From Nitzschia sp. pyKryTriq1 (taxonomy: Eukaryota > Bacillariophyta > Bacillariophyceae > Bacillariales > Bacillariaceae): 64,000 nt of DNA. The position numbers and the translations under genes are program-made. Positions 43,510 through 53,556 of the stretch are shown one piece after another (position 1 is the first letter of the stretch; every line of letters starts with the position of its first letter). The notes below the pieces were generated by a model, which was not told the origin of the DNA, searched no databases, and saw nothing but the letters and a program-made list of their open reading frames with translations. Location of the stretch: NCBI GenBank assembly GCA_956465555.1, contig OY101121.1, positions 1,326,722 to 1,390,721 of the forward strand. The letters are read 5' to 3'.

Positions 43510-44241
43510 GGTCGTTGCAACAGACCACGATCACACGACGACGAAAAATGCGAAACAAGTAAAGTTGCAGGAGGTACTGTACCAGGTACCTGGTACCGTG
43601 CCGCTGAGGATGATGAGAGTCGGTCGTTCGTCTTGCCCCGCTTGGGGGAATTTCAAATTCAGCTCAGTCATTTCGGAGAATCTATCAGGCATGCACTGGA
43701 TTTAGAATGCACCGTACGTGTACGGTGCTAGTTTGTAGACTTCCAGTACCCTTATGTTGCACGGCGGCCTTGGGGTACGACAAGTACGCCCTCCATGGTG
43801 CACCAGTACGACGAGTATCGGGTACCCCATAACAGGAAGTAAAAGTACTGGTACATAAGAAGTTGTACCGTGTTATGTGCGAATAGTCCACATAAGATGG
43901 TTTCCACGAAAATACGTCATGCGGACAGACGCGCGAGTGCGGGCGGAATGAACGGAATGCGGTCGATGCGGTGACTACAAGCAAGAGGTAATATTACCTC
44001 TTGCTACAAGTACGTGTACTTCGTACAGTGATGTCGTTGAAGGAAGGCAGGTCCCAGATATTACGTAGAGGCGAAGCCCAAAATATCTGATAATGGATTT
44101 TATGAAACGAAACCACCAATGCTGAATTACAGTAAATACAGTAGACTACTAGCTAGAGAGTAGAGACGCCGCAAAAGGAAGGCCCACTCCACACTGGTAC
44201 TCCACTCCACTAAACTCCACTAAACTCAACTGTCAGCTGCC
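43510..44241. other. Divergent spacer with palindromes
   Basis: No gene. GTACCAGGTACCTGGTACC near 43575-43595, ACCGTACGTGTACGGT near 43709-43728 and a 26-bp perfect palindrome at 43980-44005. Confidence 0.65.
43980..44005. repeat. 26-bp perfect palindrome
   Basis: Each half reads AGCAAGAGGTAAT with its exact complement; no spacer. Immediately flanked by CTACA and ACAAG. Confidence 0.9.
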
Positions 44242-46233
44242 ATGTCGTCTTCTGTGTTTAGCAACAACATATTGTGGTCCTCGACGGGTGGAGGATGGCG
44301 GGCCATGTTTGCCGATGTCGGTTATGCAAATGTCTTTCATCAAGTCGGATTGTTGATGCCAGACTCTTCCCAGTTCGATACCATCTCGACTGTTTCCGGT
44401 GGCTCTTGGATGTCGGCCCAACTCTTTTACAGCCAAGAATTTTACAACCGGACCGCGTTGGCTTCTTCGCCACAAGAAATCAACGACTTTGTGGTGCAGT
44501 GGATGGGCACTTACAACAACATTTCCACGGAGATCGATGCCGAAACCAAGGCGGCATGCAACTTTACCGATCTGTATAGTAACAAAAACTACGACCCCGA
44601 CCGAGATTATCTCACTACATTGATCGACGTGTGTTATTTGTTGGTCAAATACGACTATGATTGGGCAACTTTCATTCAAGCCATGATGGAAGCGGCGACG
44701 GTTGGATATGGGACACCAGGGTTTGTCGATATTCTTGCCACGACGGAGAATCGCATTCCTCCTCTGAACACTACAGATCTAATCCTCCAAGCGTCACTGG
44801 CGCCCAACTCCAGAGTACGATCCTCTGGGGCGAGTAGTACAGCGGTATATCTCGGGCATCCTGCGGAAGGTGACGGTGATGGTGTGAACCTGTGGACAGT
44901 GGCAATATCTGCGGCTTGGGTTGTCAATGGCGACACTCAAACTTCCGGATATATCTTCGGCACGGACACGGACGAAAGTAGCCCTACACGTAGAACCAAC
45001 ACATTGCAGACGTATACGGCTCCAACACCCAACGAGTTTTCTTGGGAGACCTGGTCACCATTTTATCTTTTTCAAGGCAATGGTACCACTACCGGCAAGG
45101 CCCAAATCAACAATACCGGCGATTCGATCAATGCCAACCTAGTTGGACCCATGAGAACTCCTTTTGGCAATTCTACAAATACCACTGTGGTCCAAACGGC
45201 TGCTGCATCTTCGGCAGCCGCAGGTTCGGGGTCTCCCTTGACGCCTTCGGCGTACGCACAAACTCTATCGATTGGGCAATATACCATTGCAGAAAACATA
45301 GTACGAACTGTTTGGAGAGTACTGGCTGGACTTGCGGCTGGAATAGGAGCGGGCGCCCTATTCGGCTGGTTCATTGCCTATCTGGTTAACAGATGGAATT
45401 GTTGCAACAAGGAAGACAGTTATTGTTGTCCTTCTGGTGGTGAAGATCCGCCTACATGTTGCTGCTGTACTTGTGAAAAGCCGCCTCGCAATTGGGGGAT
45501 CGGTTCCGGTATTTTCATGGGAGTGGTCGTCGGACTTGTGACCGGATTGTTCTACGGTATCGGTAGTATCTTTGTCCCCACGGCATATGACACTGGTGTC
45601 AGCGATGCCTACATGAATACTTCCCTTGACAATTTTGCTGTGTGCAGCCAATGGCCCAATCTGCCTTGTCAACAAGACGACGCGTATATGCTTGATGGAT
45701 GGTATGTCGATAATCCGGCCTTGGCGATCAACATTGGACATCAGCAGCGAAAAATGAAGGCCTCCGCGAGGATGAATGAAACCATCAAGGTTATTCTTAC
45801 TAATTGCAATGAAGTTTGGGATACGGAATGGAACCGAGCACAGTATCTGGCATATTTCTCCACCTACTTCAATGTCGGCATTGCACCGGGCGATTTTTCG
45901 TGGGGCCCTGGGTGGTATATGCCTTCACGATCGCAACAAATCTTCTCCGAGTACCTGGATCCGGCCGGTTTGGATGCTCTGTTAGAACCTATTGTGGACA
46001 GCAACTTCACCACGGCCTTGCTCCAAGGCACGACGGTTGACAATCCAGCGTTCAATGTTGTGGCCGGACAACGCGTCGAAATGATCCTGTTGAATACCAA
46101 TACCAATATTACCACCTATGTGATTGGAACCGCCCAAATAGAAAAATTCACACAGCCATTGGCGGATATGGCTAGTCAAATAGCTGGAACCGAGGAGCTG
46201 GTGAGACGAGTAAGAGCGTTTGTAGAGGCATAA
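44242..46233 (+). CDS. cPLA2/phospholipase-B-like protein with membrane insert
   Basis: Single-exon, 663 aa. LWSSTGGGWRAMF gives the Gly-rich oxyanion loop and conserved Arg of the cytosolic PLA2 fold. ISTVSGGSWMSAQLF holds the nucleophile Ser near residue 52. DAYMLDGWYVDNPALAINIG near 486 supplies the catalytic Asp. Such enzymes cut acyl chains from phospholipids or lysophospholipids. Unusually, two membrane helices (about 357-383 and 419-446) with a Cys-rich loop between them (NCCNKEDSYCCPSGG, then CCCCTCEK) interrupt the catalytic domain, so Ser and Asp parts both sit on the same side. Several N-glycosylation sites suggest a luminal or external face. Whether the N-terminus is full is uncertain; it starts right at the oxyanion loop. 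Confidence 0.75.
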   Translation: MSSSVFSNNILWSSTGGGWRAMFADVGYANVFHQVGLLMPDSSQFDTISTVSGGSWMSAQLFYSQEFYNRTALASSPQEINDFVVQWMGTYNNISTEIDAETKAACNFTDLYSNKNYDPDRDYLTTLIDVCYLLVKYDYDWATFIQAMMEAATVGYGTPGFVDILATTENRIPPLNTTDLILQASLAPNSRVRSSGASSTAVYLGHPAEGDGDGVNLWTVAISAAWVVNGDTQTSGYIFGTDTDESSPTRRTNTLQTYTAPTPNEFSWETWSPFYLFQGNGTTTGKAQINNTGDSINANLVGPMRTPFGNSTNTTVVQTAAASSAAAGSGSPLTPSAYAQTLSIGQYTIAENIVRTVWRVLAGLAAGIGAGALFGWFIAYLVNRWNCCNKEDSYCCPSGGEDPPTCCCCTCEKPPRNWGIGSGIFMGVVVGLVTGLFYGIGSIFVPTAYDTGVSDAYMNTSLDNFAVCSQWPNLPCQQDDAYMLDGWYVDNPALAINIGHQQRKMKASARMNETIKVILTNCNEVWDTEWNRAQYLAYFSTYFNVGIAPGDFSWGPGWYMPSRSQQIFSEYLDPAGLDALLEPIVDSNFTTALLQGTTVDNPAFNVVAGQRVEMILLNTNTNITTYVIGTAQIEKFTQPLADMASQIAGTEELVRRVRAFVEA

Positions 46234-46884
46234 TAATGTTAGACGTCTATAATCTGCTATTGTCTTTTCATTCTTTTTCTTGGTGACTACGGGCATGGGA
46301 TTCTACCGTATCCTCGTAAATTCTACTCTAGAGAGAGGATAGCCAGCGCCATCGTTGAAAGCAATTTGGCTAATTTCAGCGAGAGTGGGACAACGATGTC
46401 GCTTTTGTATTCATTCTACTTCTTCTACTAGTACTCAACCGACAACCTCCAGCATAGAGCCGGTGTAAATTTAAGTTGGTAGTAGAGTAGGTCTACTCTC
46501 TACTAGCCAGAGCGAAAATCTCCAGTAGTAGAGCTACATATGAGCTCTACACATATTCGTACCTCTTTCTCTCTCTCTCTCTGCTTCGTAGTGGAGAGCA
46601 TCAGCTCTATGTACTCTTGCCGAGGGCTTGCCGAGCCGAGGGGGTGGTGATCAAGCCAACCTAATTTTTGGTCACGAACGTGTTCGAACTGATGACGTAC
46701 TCATCGCACGCCCACATCGCATCATCGCATCGATCGGATTTTGGATCTTATTCCTCGTAGTCACAGAGAGCTTGGTACCGGCGGTACAAGTAGTGAACCG
46801 TTGAGCGAGCGCAAGAAGAACGTGGAATCCATCTTCATTACCATTGTTACCAGTATCCTCGACGTAAAATATTGCATCTCCATC
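46234..46884. other. Intergenic stretch with CT microsatellite
   Basis: No gene; (CT)n at 46568-46582 and AGTAGAGTAGGTCTACTCTCTACT repeats near 46480-46505, then promoter of serine racemase. Confidence 0.6.
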
Positions 46885-48015
46885 ATGACGGAGCCTAAAT
46901 ATTGCATCACGTTTGACAAAGTGAAAGAAGCAGCCAGTCGGATCGAAGGTGTCGCTCATCGGACGCCCGTTCTGACGTCGCTAACGATCATCCCAGATAC
47001 GGGCAAGGAATATTTCTTCAAAGTGGAGGCGATGCAGAAAACTGGCTCCTTCAAATTCCGGGGCGCTCTGAATGCCGTCAAGGCGGAACTGGAGTCACTG
47101 TCGTCGAGCAGTACGTCCATGCCAGTAGTGACGCATTCGTCGGGGAATCATGCGCAAGCCTTGGCGCTCGCTGCCAAGCTGGCCACGACGAATGCCGTGG
47201 ACGTTTCAGCGACGATTGTCATGCCCAACAATGCACCAATGGTCAAGAAAAGGGCAGTGGCGTCCTATGGGGCTACTATCGTAGAGGTAGCAAATACCAA
47301 TGAAGCTCGTGAGGATGAGGCTGATCGAATTGTGGAAACTACGGGCGCCGTCTTTATCCATCCCAGCGAAGATCCTCGAGTCATTGCAGGACAGGGAACG
47401 ACGAGTATAGAATTGGTGGAGCAAGTTCGTGAGCTCGCATCGAAAGAGCTGGACGCAGTCATCATTCCCGTGGGGGGCGGTGGTCTAGCGTCGGGAAATA
47501 CCATTGCGTTGCGAGGATTGCTTGGCGACAAGGTCAAGGTAAGAGTTTCGAATCGTTGAAAAATATTGTGATATCATGTTCTCAGCTATTTATATTGTTA
47601 TGGTTGTTGGGAATGAAAGATTATCCTCGCGGAGCCGTCCGCGCTGGATGATGCCAAACGATCATTCACAGAGGGCAAACTATTGAAGCACAATCCCGAT
47701 AATACGCTCGATAGTGTGGCAGATGGTTTGAAAACGACATTGGGGCCGAATACTTGGCCGATTGTACGAGATTTAGTCGATGATATCTATACTGTATCTG
47801 AAGAAGAGATTTTGAAGGCCACCAAGCTGGTATGGGAGAGGCTCAAAGTGTGTATAGAGCCGAGTGCTGGGGTCGGAGTTGCAGTTGCCATGGGTGAAGA
47901 GTTCAACTCCAAATATACTACAGAGAGTGGAATTAAGAACGTTGGAATTATTCTTTGTGGTGGAAATGTTGATGTCATCAAGATTGCGGCAAAGATGGAT
48001 GCGCTAAACTTCTAG
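46885..48015 (+). CDS. Serine racemase / threonine dehydratase-like PLP enzyme
   Basis: Two exons (46885-47538 and 47620-48015, GTAAGA donor, GAAAG acceptor) give about 349 aa. KTGSFKFRGALNAVKAE holds the PLP-binding Lys. THSSGNHAQALALAAKL is the Asn loop, and IPVGGGGLASGN the Gly-rich phosphate site. The joined frame reads LLGDKVKIILAEPSALDDAK, then GLKTTLGPNTWPIVRDLVDDI and LKVCIEPSAGVGVAVAM, which fits eukaryotic serine racemase better than biosynthetic threonine deaminase: no C-terminal ACT-type regulatory domain, about 350 aa. It would make D-serine and/or eliminate serine to pyruvate. ATG 46885 is the family's usual start; the frame is open upstream without an ATG. Confidence 0.85.
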
Positions 48016-49192
48016 AGAAGTAAATTGGGCTCGTGTCGTCAGTTCGGTGGACGATGCGTGTTCAAGTCTCGTTGATTTTGGATCGTTCAAAGAAATAACT
48101 AAATTTTCCTGTCAGTAAACTACTACCGGTATAATGCTTGGAATAGTAATACCGGGTATGCGTACCAGAGACAAGACGGTCGAACCACTCAAGCTAGTAG
48201 TAGAAAAGTTCATTCTTACAATCTTGAAAGCATCAACCCAGCGTCTCTCTACTAGAGTAGACGAGCAGCTAGTATTGTCTTCAGCTCCAGTACTGTAGTC
48301 GTCGTATTATAACCCAGAGTAGCTCTATATATGCACTCACATCTCTTTTCTATCTCTACTACAAAGCAGAGTAGAGGCTGCAGTACTACCTTATTACATT
48401 TGTCTGTCTCCTTGTTGCTTTATCGGTAGTTTGTTGGTCTGTCCTTCGGGCCAAACCCAAAAGTAGAGCAAGAAGGCATGAGCTGGTAGACGGCCAGACC
48501 GCACGAATTTTGTCGTCAGGTTCGCATGCGTAAGTTTAGTACTGATTGTACGTGGGGATCACTGTGAGAGGCCTTGATCGGATGATGATTGATGATCCCA
48601 TTCATTCCACGTAGCAGTACGAAAGAAGTCGTAGAAGCGCAATGCGCGGCGGGTATTTCCTCCCGCGGCGTCATCATGATATCGTCGGCAACAACGGATA
48701 TCTCTCGCAGCGGCTTTCTGGTTGTTGTTGCCACAAGGAGAAAGAAGGATCGAAGAAGCTGAAGCACTATCACATTTGCATCATCCAAGAAACATCAAAC
48801 GACGAACGATATCAAACAGGTTAGAGGTTGAGATTAGGAATAATCCTCTAGTTTGTTGAAAATCGAAAAGAGAACGAAAGGAAGACAAAGCACAAGAGGA
48901 TTTTCACCCGATAACAGGGATCGCTGTCCGCTTTTCTCATCTCCAGTACTAAAGCTCTGTAGATTTCTACGCAGTAAGATACGAAACGCTCCGTGTCAAG
49001 TACCGGTACGAGTAACTATAACAGACAGACGCAGTATTGTGACATTCGGCGAAGGCCTCAGACGAAGAACTGACTTTGAAGCCCCCCTCCACATTACTAT
49101 CATTCAGAAGACACCAATAAAGATACACCAACACAAGGAAGAATCTACCTCTCACAAGTTTGCAAGAAGTGCCAGCATCTACCGCGAAGACC
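48016..49192. other. Intergenic stretch
   Basis: About 1.2 kb, no supported gene. CTACCGGTATAATG near 48123, TAGTAGAGTAGACGAG near 48250 and AAGTACCGGTACGAGTAAC near 48998. The last 300 bp is A/G-rich and may be the leader of the DDX6 gene. Confidence 0.6.
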
Positions 49193-50626
49193 ATGGCATC
49201 AGTAAAATCCAACGGGAACAACGGCAAGACTGTTGTGGACGGAACTGGGACCTACAAAGATGGTCTCATTGAGCCGAAGAAAGACACCAGATACAAGACG
49301 GAAGACGTCACGGATACGAAAGGGAGAGAATTTGAAGATTTCTTTCTGAAACGGGAGCTTTTGATGGGAATTTTCGAGAAGGGGTTCGAACGACCAAGCC
49401 CTATTCAAGAGGAAGCGATCCCCATCATCTTGCAAGATCGTAACGTCCTGGCCAGGGCAAAGAACGGAACCGGAAAGACAGCAGCCTATATTATCCCCTG
49501 CTTAGAGAAGACGGACACGGCAGCTAAACACATTCAAGGTGAGTTCGGACGCTTCGCTTTCGCCTCCAGAGAGCGGCGCTCGATATCGGTGGCTCTAACG
49601 CAACTTTCCTCTTTTCCACAAAGTCTTGATCCTCATCCCAACAAGAGAGCTCGCGCTCCAAACATCAGCGATCGTCAAGGAAATGGGGAAACATATGGGT
49701 GTCCAGTGCATGGTTACAACTGGCGGAACCTCCTTGAAAGACGATATCATGCGTCTCTACAACACTGTGCACATTATCGTTGCTACGCCCGGACGTATCC
49801 TGGACCTGTCATCCAAGAAGGTGGCAGACTTAAGCAAGGTCAAAACTATCATTATGGATGAAGCCGACAAGCTACTCTCGCCCGAATTCCAACCGGTTTT
49901 GGAACAAATCATCACCAACTGCGACCCGGAGCACCAAATTTGTTTGTTCAGTGCTACGTTCCCTGTCACTGTCAAGAGCTTTTGCAAGCAGTTCGTACCC
50001 AACCCTTACAGTATTAACCTGATGGACGAACTCACTCTCCGCGGTATCACACAATTCTATGCCTATGTCGAGGAGAGGCAAAAGGTCCACTGCCTAAACA
50101 CTCTCTTCTCGAAATTGGAAATCAACCAAAGTATCATTTTCTGCAACTCTGTCAACCGCGTAGAGTTGCTCGCCAAGAAAATTACTGAGCTTGGATATTC
50201 TTGCTACTACATTCATGCAAAGATGCAACAGGCAAACAGAAACAGGGTGTTCCATGAATTCCGCAACGGTGCTACGCGACACTTGGTAACTTCAGGTGCG
50301 TTCCAACTTTTCTCTTGGCTTGCTCCATCTTGTACATTCATATCATCGGTTGACTCACTCTCTTCTTTGCCTCTTTTTCGACAGACCTTTTCACACGAGG
50401 TATCGATATTCAATCGGTGAATGTTGTCATTAACTTTGACTTTCCCAAGAACAGTGAAACCTACTTGCACCGTATTGGTCGTTCGGGACGTTTCGGACAT
50501 TTGGGTCTGGCGGTGAACCTTATCACCCAAGAGGACAGAGCAGGCTTGCGGCGTGTGGAGCAGGAACTGGGCACCGAGATCCGCCCGATTCCTCCTATCA
50601 TTGATCGCAGCCTTTATGTTGGCTAA
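49193..50626 (+). CDS. DEAD-box RNA helicase DDX6/DHH1
   Basis: Three exons (49193-49538, 49624-50295, 50385-50626) give about 419 aa. Motifs run in order: [14 protein letters not shown] (Q), [10 protein letters not shown] (I), PTRELALQ (Ia), TPGRILDL (Ib), MDEADKLL (II), FSATFP (III), [16 protein letters not shown] (IV), TRGIDIQ (V) and [11 protein letters not shown] (VI). [34 protein letters not shown] and [16 protein letters not shown] are nearly diagnostic of the DDX6/DHH1/CGH-1 branch, the P-body protein that represses translation and promotes decapping. It is short at both ends, as in yeast without long tails. Confidence 0.9.
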
Positions 50627-50888
50627 GACTACGATTTTAATTGCTGTATGGAGGAGTGACTGATTGGTGGGGGGTGGCCTGAAAGTATGTGTATACACTT
50701 TGCATGTATGGACGGGATCCTCATACCAAGAACTCTCCTACCGTTTTTTGATTTTTGGATCGCTTGGGAGAAATAATGATTACACTATTGTTGACAAGGA
50801 GTACGTATAAGTCTAAAGATATGGTTTCTCGGTGTGAAGAATTAGGTCGTCTCTATCTTTTGTTGTCGGTCACGCTGAACGATTAAGC

Positions 50889-51317
50889 TTAGCCGGGAGG
50901 CCAAGTGAATTCACGACCACCTAGAACATGGACATGCAGGTGAAACACCTCCTGGCCAGCATCTTTGCCATCATTGATAACAATTCGTGCGCCGTCACCG
51001 AAACCCAACGACTCGTCCTTGGCAATCTCGCCAGCGGCAACCAGTAGTCGGCCTAGAATCTCAACATGTTCGTTCGTGGCTTTTCGCAGTCGCGTGAGCC
51101 CGTCCCTATCCTTGGGAATCACCAATACATGAGCAGGGGCGGCGGGGTTGATGTCTTTGAAAGCTAGAATCTTGTCGTCCTCCTTGACTACAGTCGCTGG
51201 AATCTCGCCGGCCATAATTTTCTCAAAGATTGTGCTCGGTTCCCTGTCACGAACCCCGGCAAGATGGATCGAATCCCACCTCCCATTAGCATCCCATTTA
51301 TGGAGGCCTTCCAGCAT
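50889..51317 (-). CDS. HIT-domain hydrolase (HINT1-like)
   Basis: Single-exon, 142 aa. TIFEKIMAGEIPATVVKEDDK and FKDINPAAPAHVLVIPKD are typical HINT strands, GDGARIVINDGKDAGQ follows, and the histidine triad is HLHVHVLGGREFTWPPG. HINT enzymes cleave phosphoramidate bonds of AMP (for example AMP-lysine). The ATG at 51317 gives a normal cytosolic enzyme with a slightly longer N-terminus. It starts 47 bp from the stop of the GST gene upstream on the same strand. Confidence 0.9.
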   Translation of the reverse strand: MLEGLHKWDANGRWDSIHLAGVRDREPSTIFEKIMAGEIPATVVKEDDKILAFKDINPAAPAHVLVIPKDRDGLTRLRKATNEHVEILGRLLVAAGEIAKDESLGFGDGARIVINDGKDAGQEVFHLHVHVLGGREFTWPPG

Positions 51318-51364
51318 CTATTTATCGTTTTACGAAGATTGATGCACGTGAGCCATGTTAACTT

Positions 51365-52228
51365 TCAAGATACATTGAAAATAGTAGCCATCGTCGACCT
51401 TACCTCCTCGTACACCTTTTGGAAAGCTGGGTCTGTATTCTTCATTGTTTCAAACCATGATTCAATCTTCTCTGGTACTGGCTGTTCAATTCCATGGTCA
51501 AACTTGGGAAACATATGAACCGCAAACAGCACAGATGGAAATATGGTTGCGTCAGCGAGAGACACTTCGCCGCCACAAAGGTAGGGTCCCGTCGGATCCA
51601 TCATGCCAGCCAAGACGTAGAGCTGTTTTGAGAATTCTTTCAGTGCGTCTTTGCGGGTTCCAAAGCTACCAAACGGAGGACCTGGCTTGTACAAGCACAT
51701 CTGGATACTAGTCAAGTAAATGTCATGAAAGCGCGCCATTGTGTTGGAAATCGGATTGTCCGGTTGAAACGAAGGGCCAAGGTGTGCGTATTCCGAGAGG
51801 AGAAATCGACCAACCGTATCGCTCTCGGCAATTGCCATTCCAGTCTCTTGACATTTGAGTGCAGGAACTTTTCCTTGTGGATTTATGCGAAGAAACTCGT
51901 CAGACTTGAATCCGCCTAAATCAGCTGGTGACATGACGGCAAGTTCTGATTCTGGAATTCCTTTCTGCATCAAGCGCCAGTAGTCAGTCGAAGAGGAGGA
52001 TATTGTGAGAGAGTCGTCACCAGCACACACCAATACAACAATTATCAATATCGCTTTCAAAGGACTTGCCTTATACGCAATGATGCGACAGCGCGCTCCA
52101 TTGTTGGAAACAGGCACATCGAATAAGATTCGCTTTGCGGTGGGCGAGGGGCTGGAAAGGCCTTCCGAAGCTACCAAGAACACGGTAGCCAGTAGAAATG
52201 CGACTCTCCTCCGTATCGTGATCATCAT
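51365..52228 (-). CDS. Glutathione S-transferase-like protein with signal peptide
   Basis: Two exons (52228-52070 and 51964-51365) around a 105-bp GC-AG intron (GCAAGT ... ATGCAG), about 252 aa after splicing. MMITIRRRVAFLLATVFLVASEG is a signal peptide. The thioredoxin-like half has VSNNGARCRIIAYK joined to KGIPESELAV, NPQGKVPALKCQETGMAIAESDTVGRFL (cis-Pro and the Glu-Ser glutathione site); the helical half follows (GPYLCGGEVSLADATIFPSVLF). The intron is a multiple of three with no stop, so an unspliced form would add 35 residues between strand 1 and helix 1. Detoxification or isomerisation of an unknown substrate. Confidence 0.8.
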   Translation of the reverse strand: MMITIRRRVAFLLATVFLVASEGLSSPSPTAKRILFDVPVSNNGARCRIIAYKASPLKAILIIVVLVCAGDDSLTISSSSTDYWRLMQKGIPESELAVMSPADLGGFKSDEFLRINPQGKVPALKCQETGMAIAESDTVGRFLLSEYAHLGPSFQPDNPISNTMARFHDIYLTSIQMCLYKPGPPFGSFGTRKDALKEFSKQLYVLAGMMDPTGPYLCGGEVSLADATIFPSVLFAVHMFPKFDHGIEQPVPEKIESWFETMKNTDPAFQKVYEEVRSTMATIFNVS

Positions 52229-52641
52229 TGTTGGTTTATGACTTCTGATTACTACTAGACCGAGCAGTCGGTCAGAGTACGCTACTAGCTAGACCTGGCT
52301 AGTAGAGAGCGAGAACGAAGCGGATTGAATGAACGAGTACTACCGGTAGAGCAAGTAGTAGGTTGTTGTCAAACTCATCAAACATCAACACCCTCTCCTA
52401 CCGGTATCATCGATCTGCTTCCGATATCCGATACCTCCGTTTAAATCCCGTGGGATTGGGTAGGAACACGTCATGAGTATGACGTCGCCATTGCGGGTGA
52501 CGTAAGGACATTGTAGGATATCACATCTCCGATGTGATCATGACCATGATGTATTGATGTGATATAATCGTTGTTTACTCTCTTTGACTATCTCTACTAG
52601 TACTTTATTCGGATTCTATCAGGTATGTTAGGACTTTAACG

Positions 52642-52666
52642 CCTCTACCGGTAATACCGGTAGAGG
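52642..52666. repeat. Perfect 12-bp inverted repeat, 1-nt spacer
   Basis: CCTCTACCGGTA, A, TACCGGTAGAGG. Each arm ends in a smaller TACCGGTA palindrome. Confidence 0.9.
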
Positions 52667-53346
52667 TATCATCATGTCTGCGGCGCAGGCGCGCGGTATC
52701 TCCGTTTACTCGGTATCTTGGTGTGTATCCTACCGGTATTTATTACTCGTACACTCAGAGCTCGTGTCCACAAAGGACAGACTCTGCAGCTACTCGTCGT
52801 TGGAGACAAGTCGTAGAATAAAGCACTTGGATAGGCCAAAAGTTGAGTAGACTCTTGTAAACGTACCAATACAGACTGTAGGCATTGCGTTGAAAGTTGG
52901 TAACTTTCAAACTTATGAGCTTTAGCTAGATCTAGTAGTGTTTTTGCATCTGTTGATCTACTGGATGACAACTTGCTTAGCGAGTCTCAACGGTCACCAA
53001 ATAAGCGTTGAGCAATATAGCGATCAATGCTCTCTGTTAAGGGAACATTCAGATATGGTTAGTTGCAAACTCGGATCGCATCCATCATCCATCGCCTGAT
53101 GCGATTGATCGTCATCCCTCCTTGCCCTCTGCTCGACAAAAAGCCGATGATGTCATTGAGGATGCCACTGTAGGGCAAAGGTCTATATTCTGATTTCATT
53201 GCGCAAAAGCGCGGAGGAAGAGGAAAAACGTGGAAAATATTTTTGTGGCCTTGCTCCCCCACGAAACGGTTTATAGCGGTAGCTACTAGTAGCGAGCATA
53301 CAGTAGCGCTAGTAGCTACCGGTAGCAGTTACCCGGGACAGGAATT

Positions 53347-53371
53347 GATTCATTCATTCATTCATTCATTC
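53347..53371. repeat. (ATTC)n microsatellite
   Basis: Six tandem ATTC/TTCA units in the spacer before the HAD gene. Confidence 0.9.
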
Positions 53372-53556
53372 CACGTCATCAGACCTTTTTCCGGACTACA
53401 GACAGACATCGACAATGGCGAAAAAAAATGGAGCGTCTCTCGCATCATCGTTTTGCCACCGATCACTGACTCTTTCAATATTCGGTATTGTCATATTGTT
53501 TCTTGGCAACCCAGCAGTCTACTAAAGAGACTACATACTACTGCGCAAGCAGAATA

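Larger units (their letters stand above)
52229..53556. other. 1.3-kb gene-free stretch with palindromes
   Basis: No supported gene. TACCGGTA palindromes occur at about 52340, 52400, 52642-52666, 52730 and 53313. (ATTC)n at 53347-53371. The right end is the leader of the HAD gene. Confidence 0.65.

Noticed and set aside
52672-52971. 99-codon minus frame
   Set aside because: Sits in palindrome-rich spacer without domain support; start has no context.
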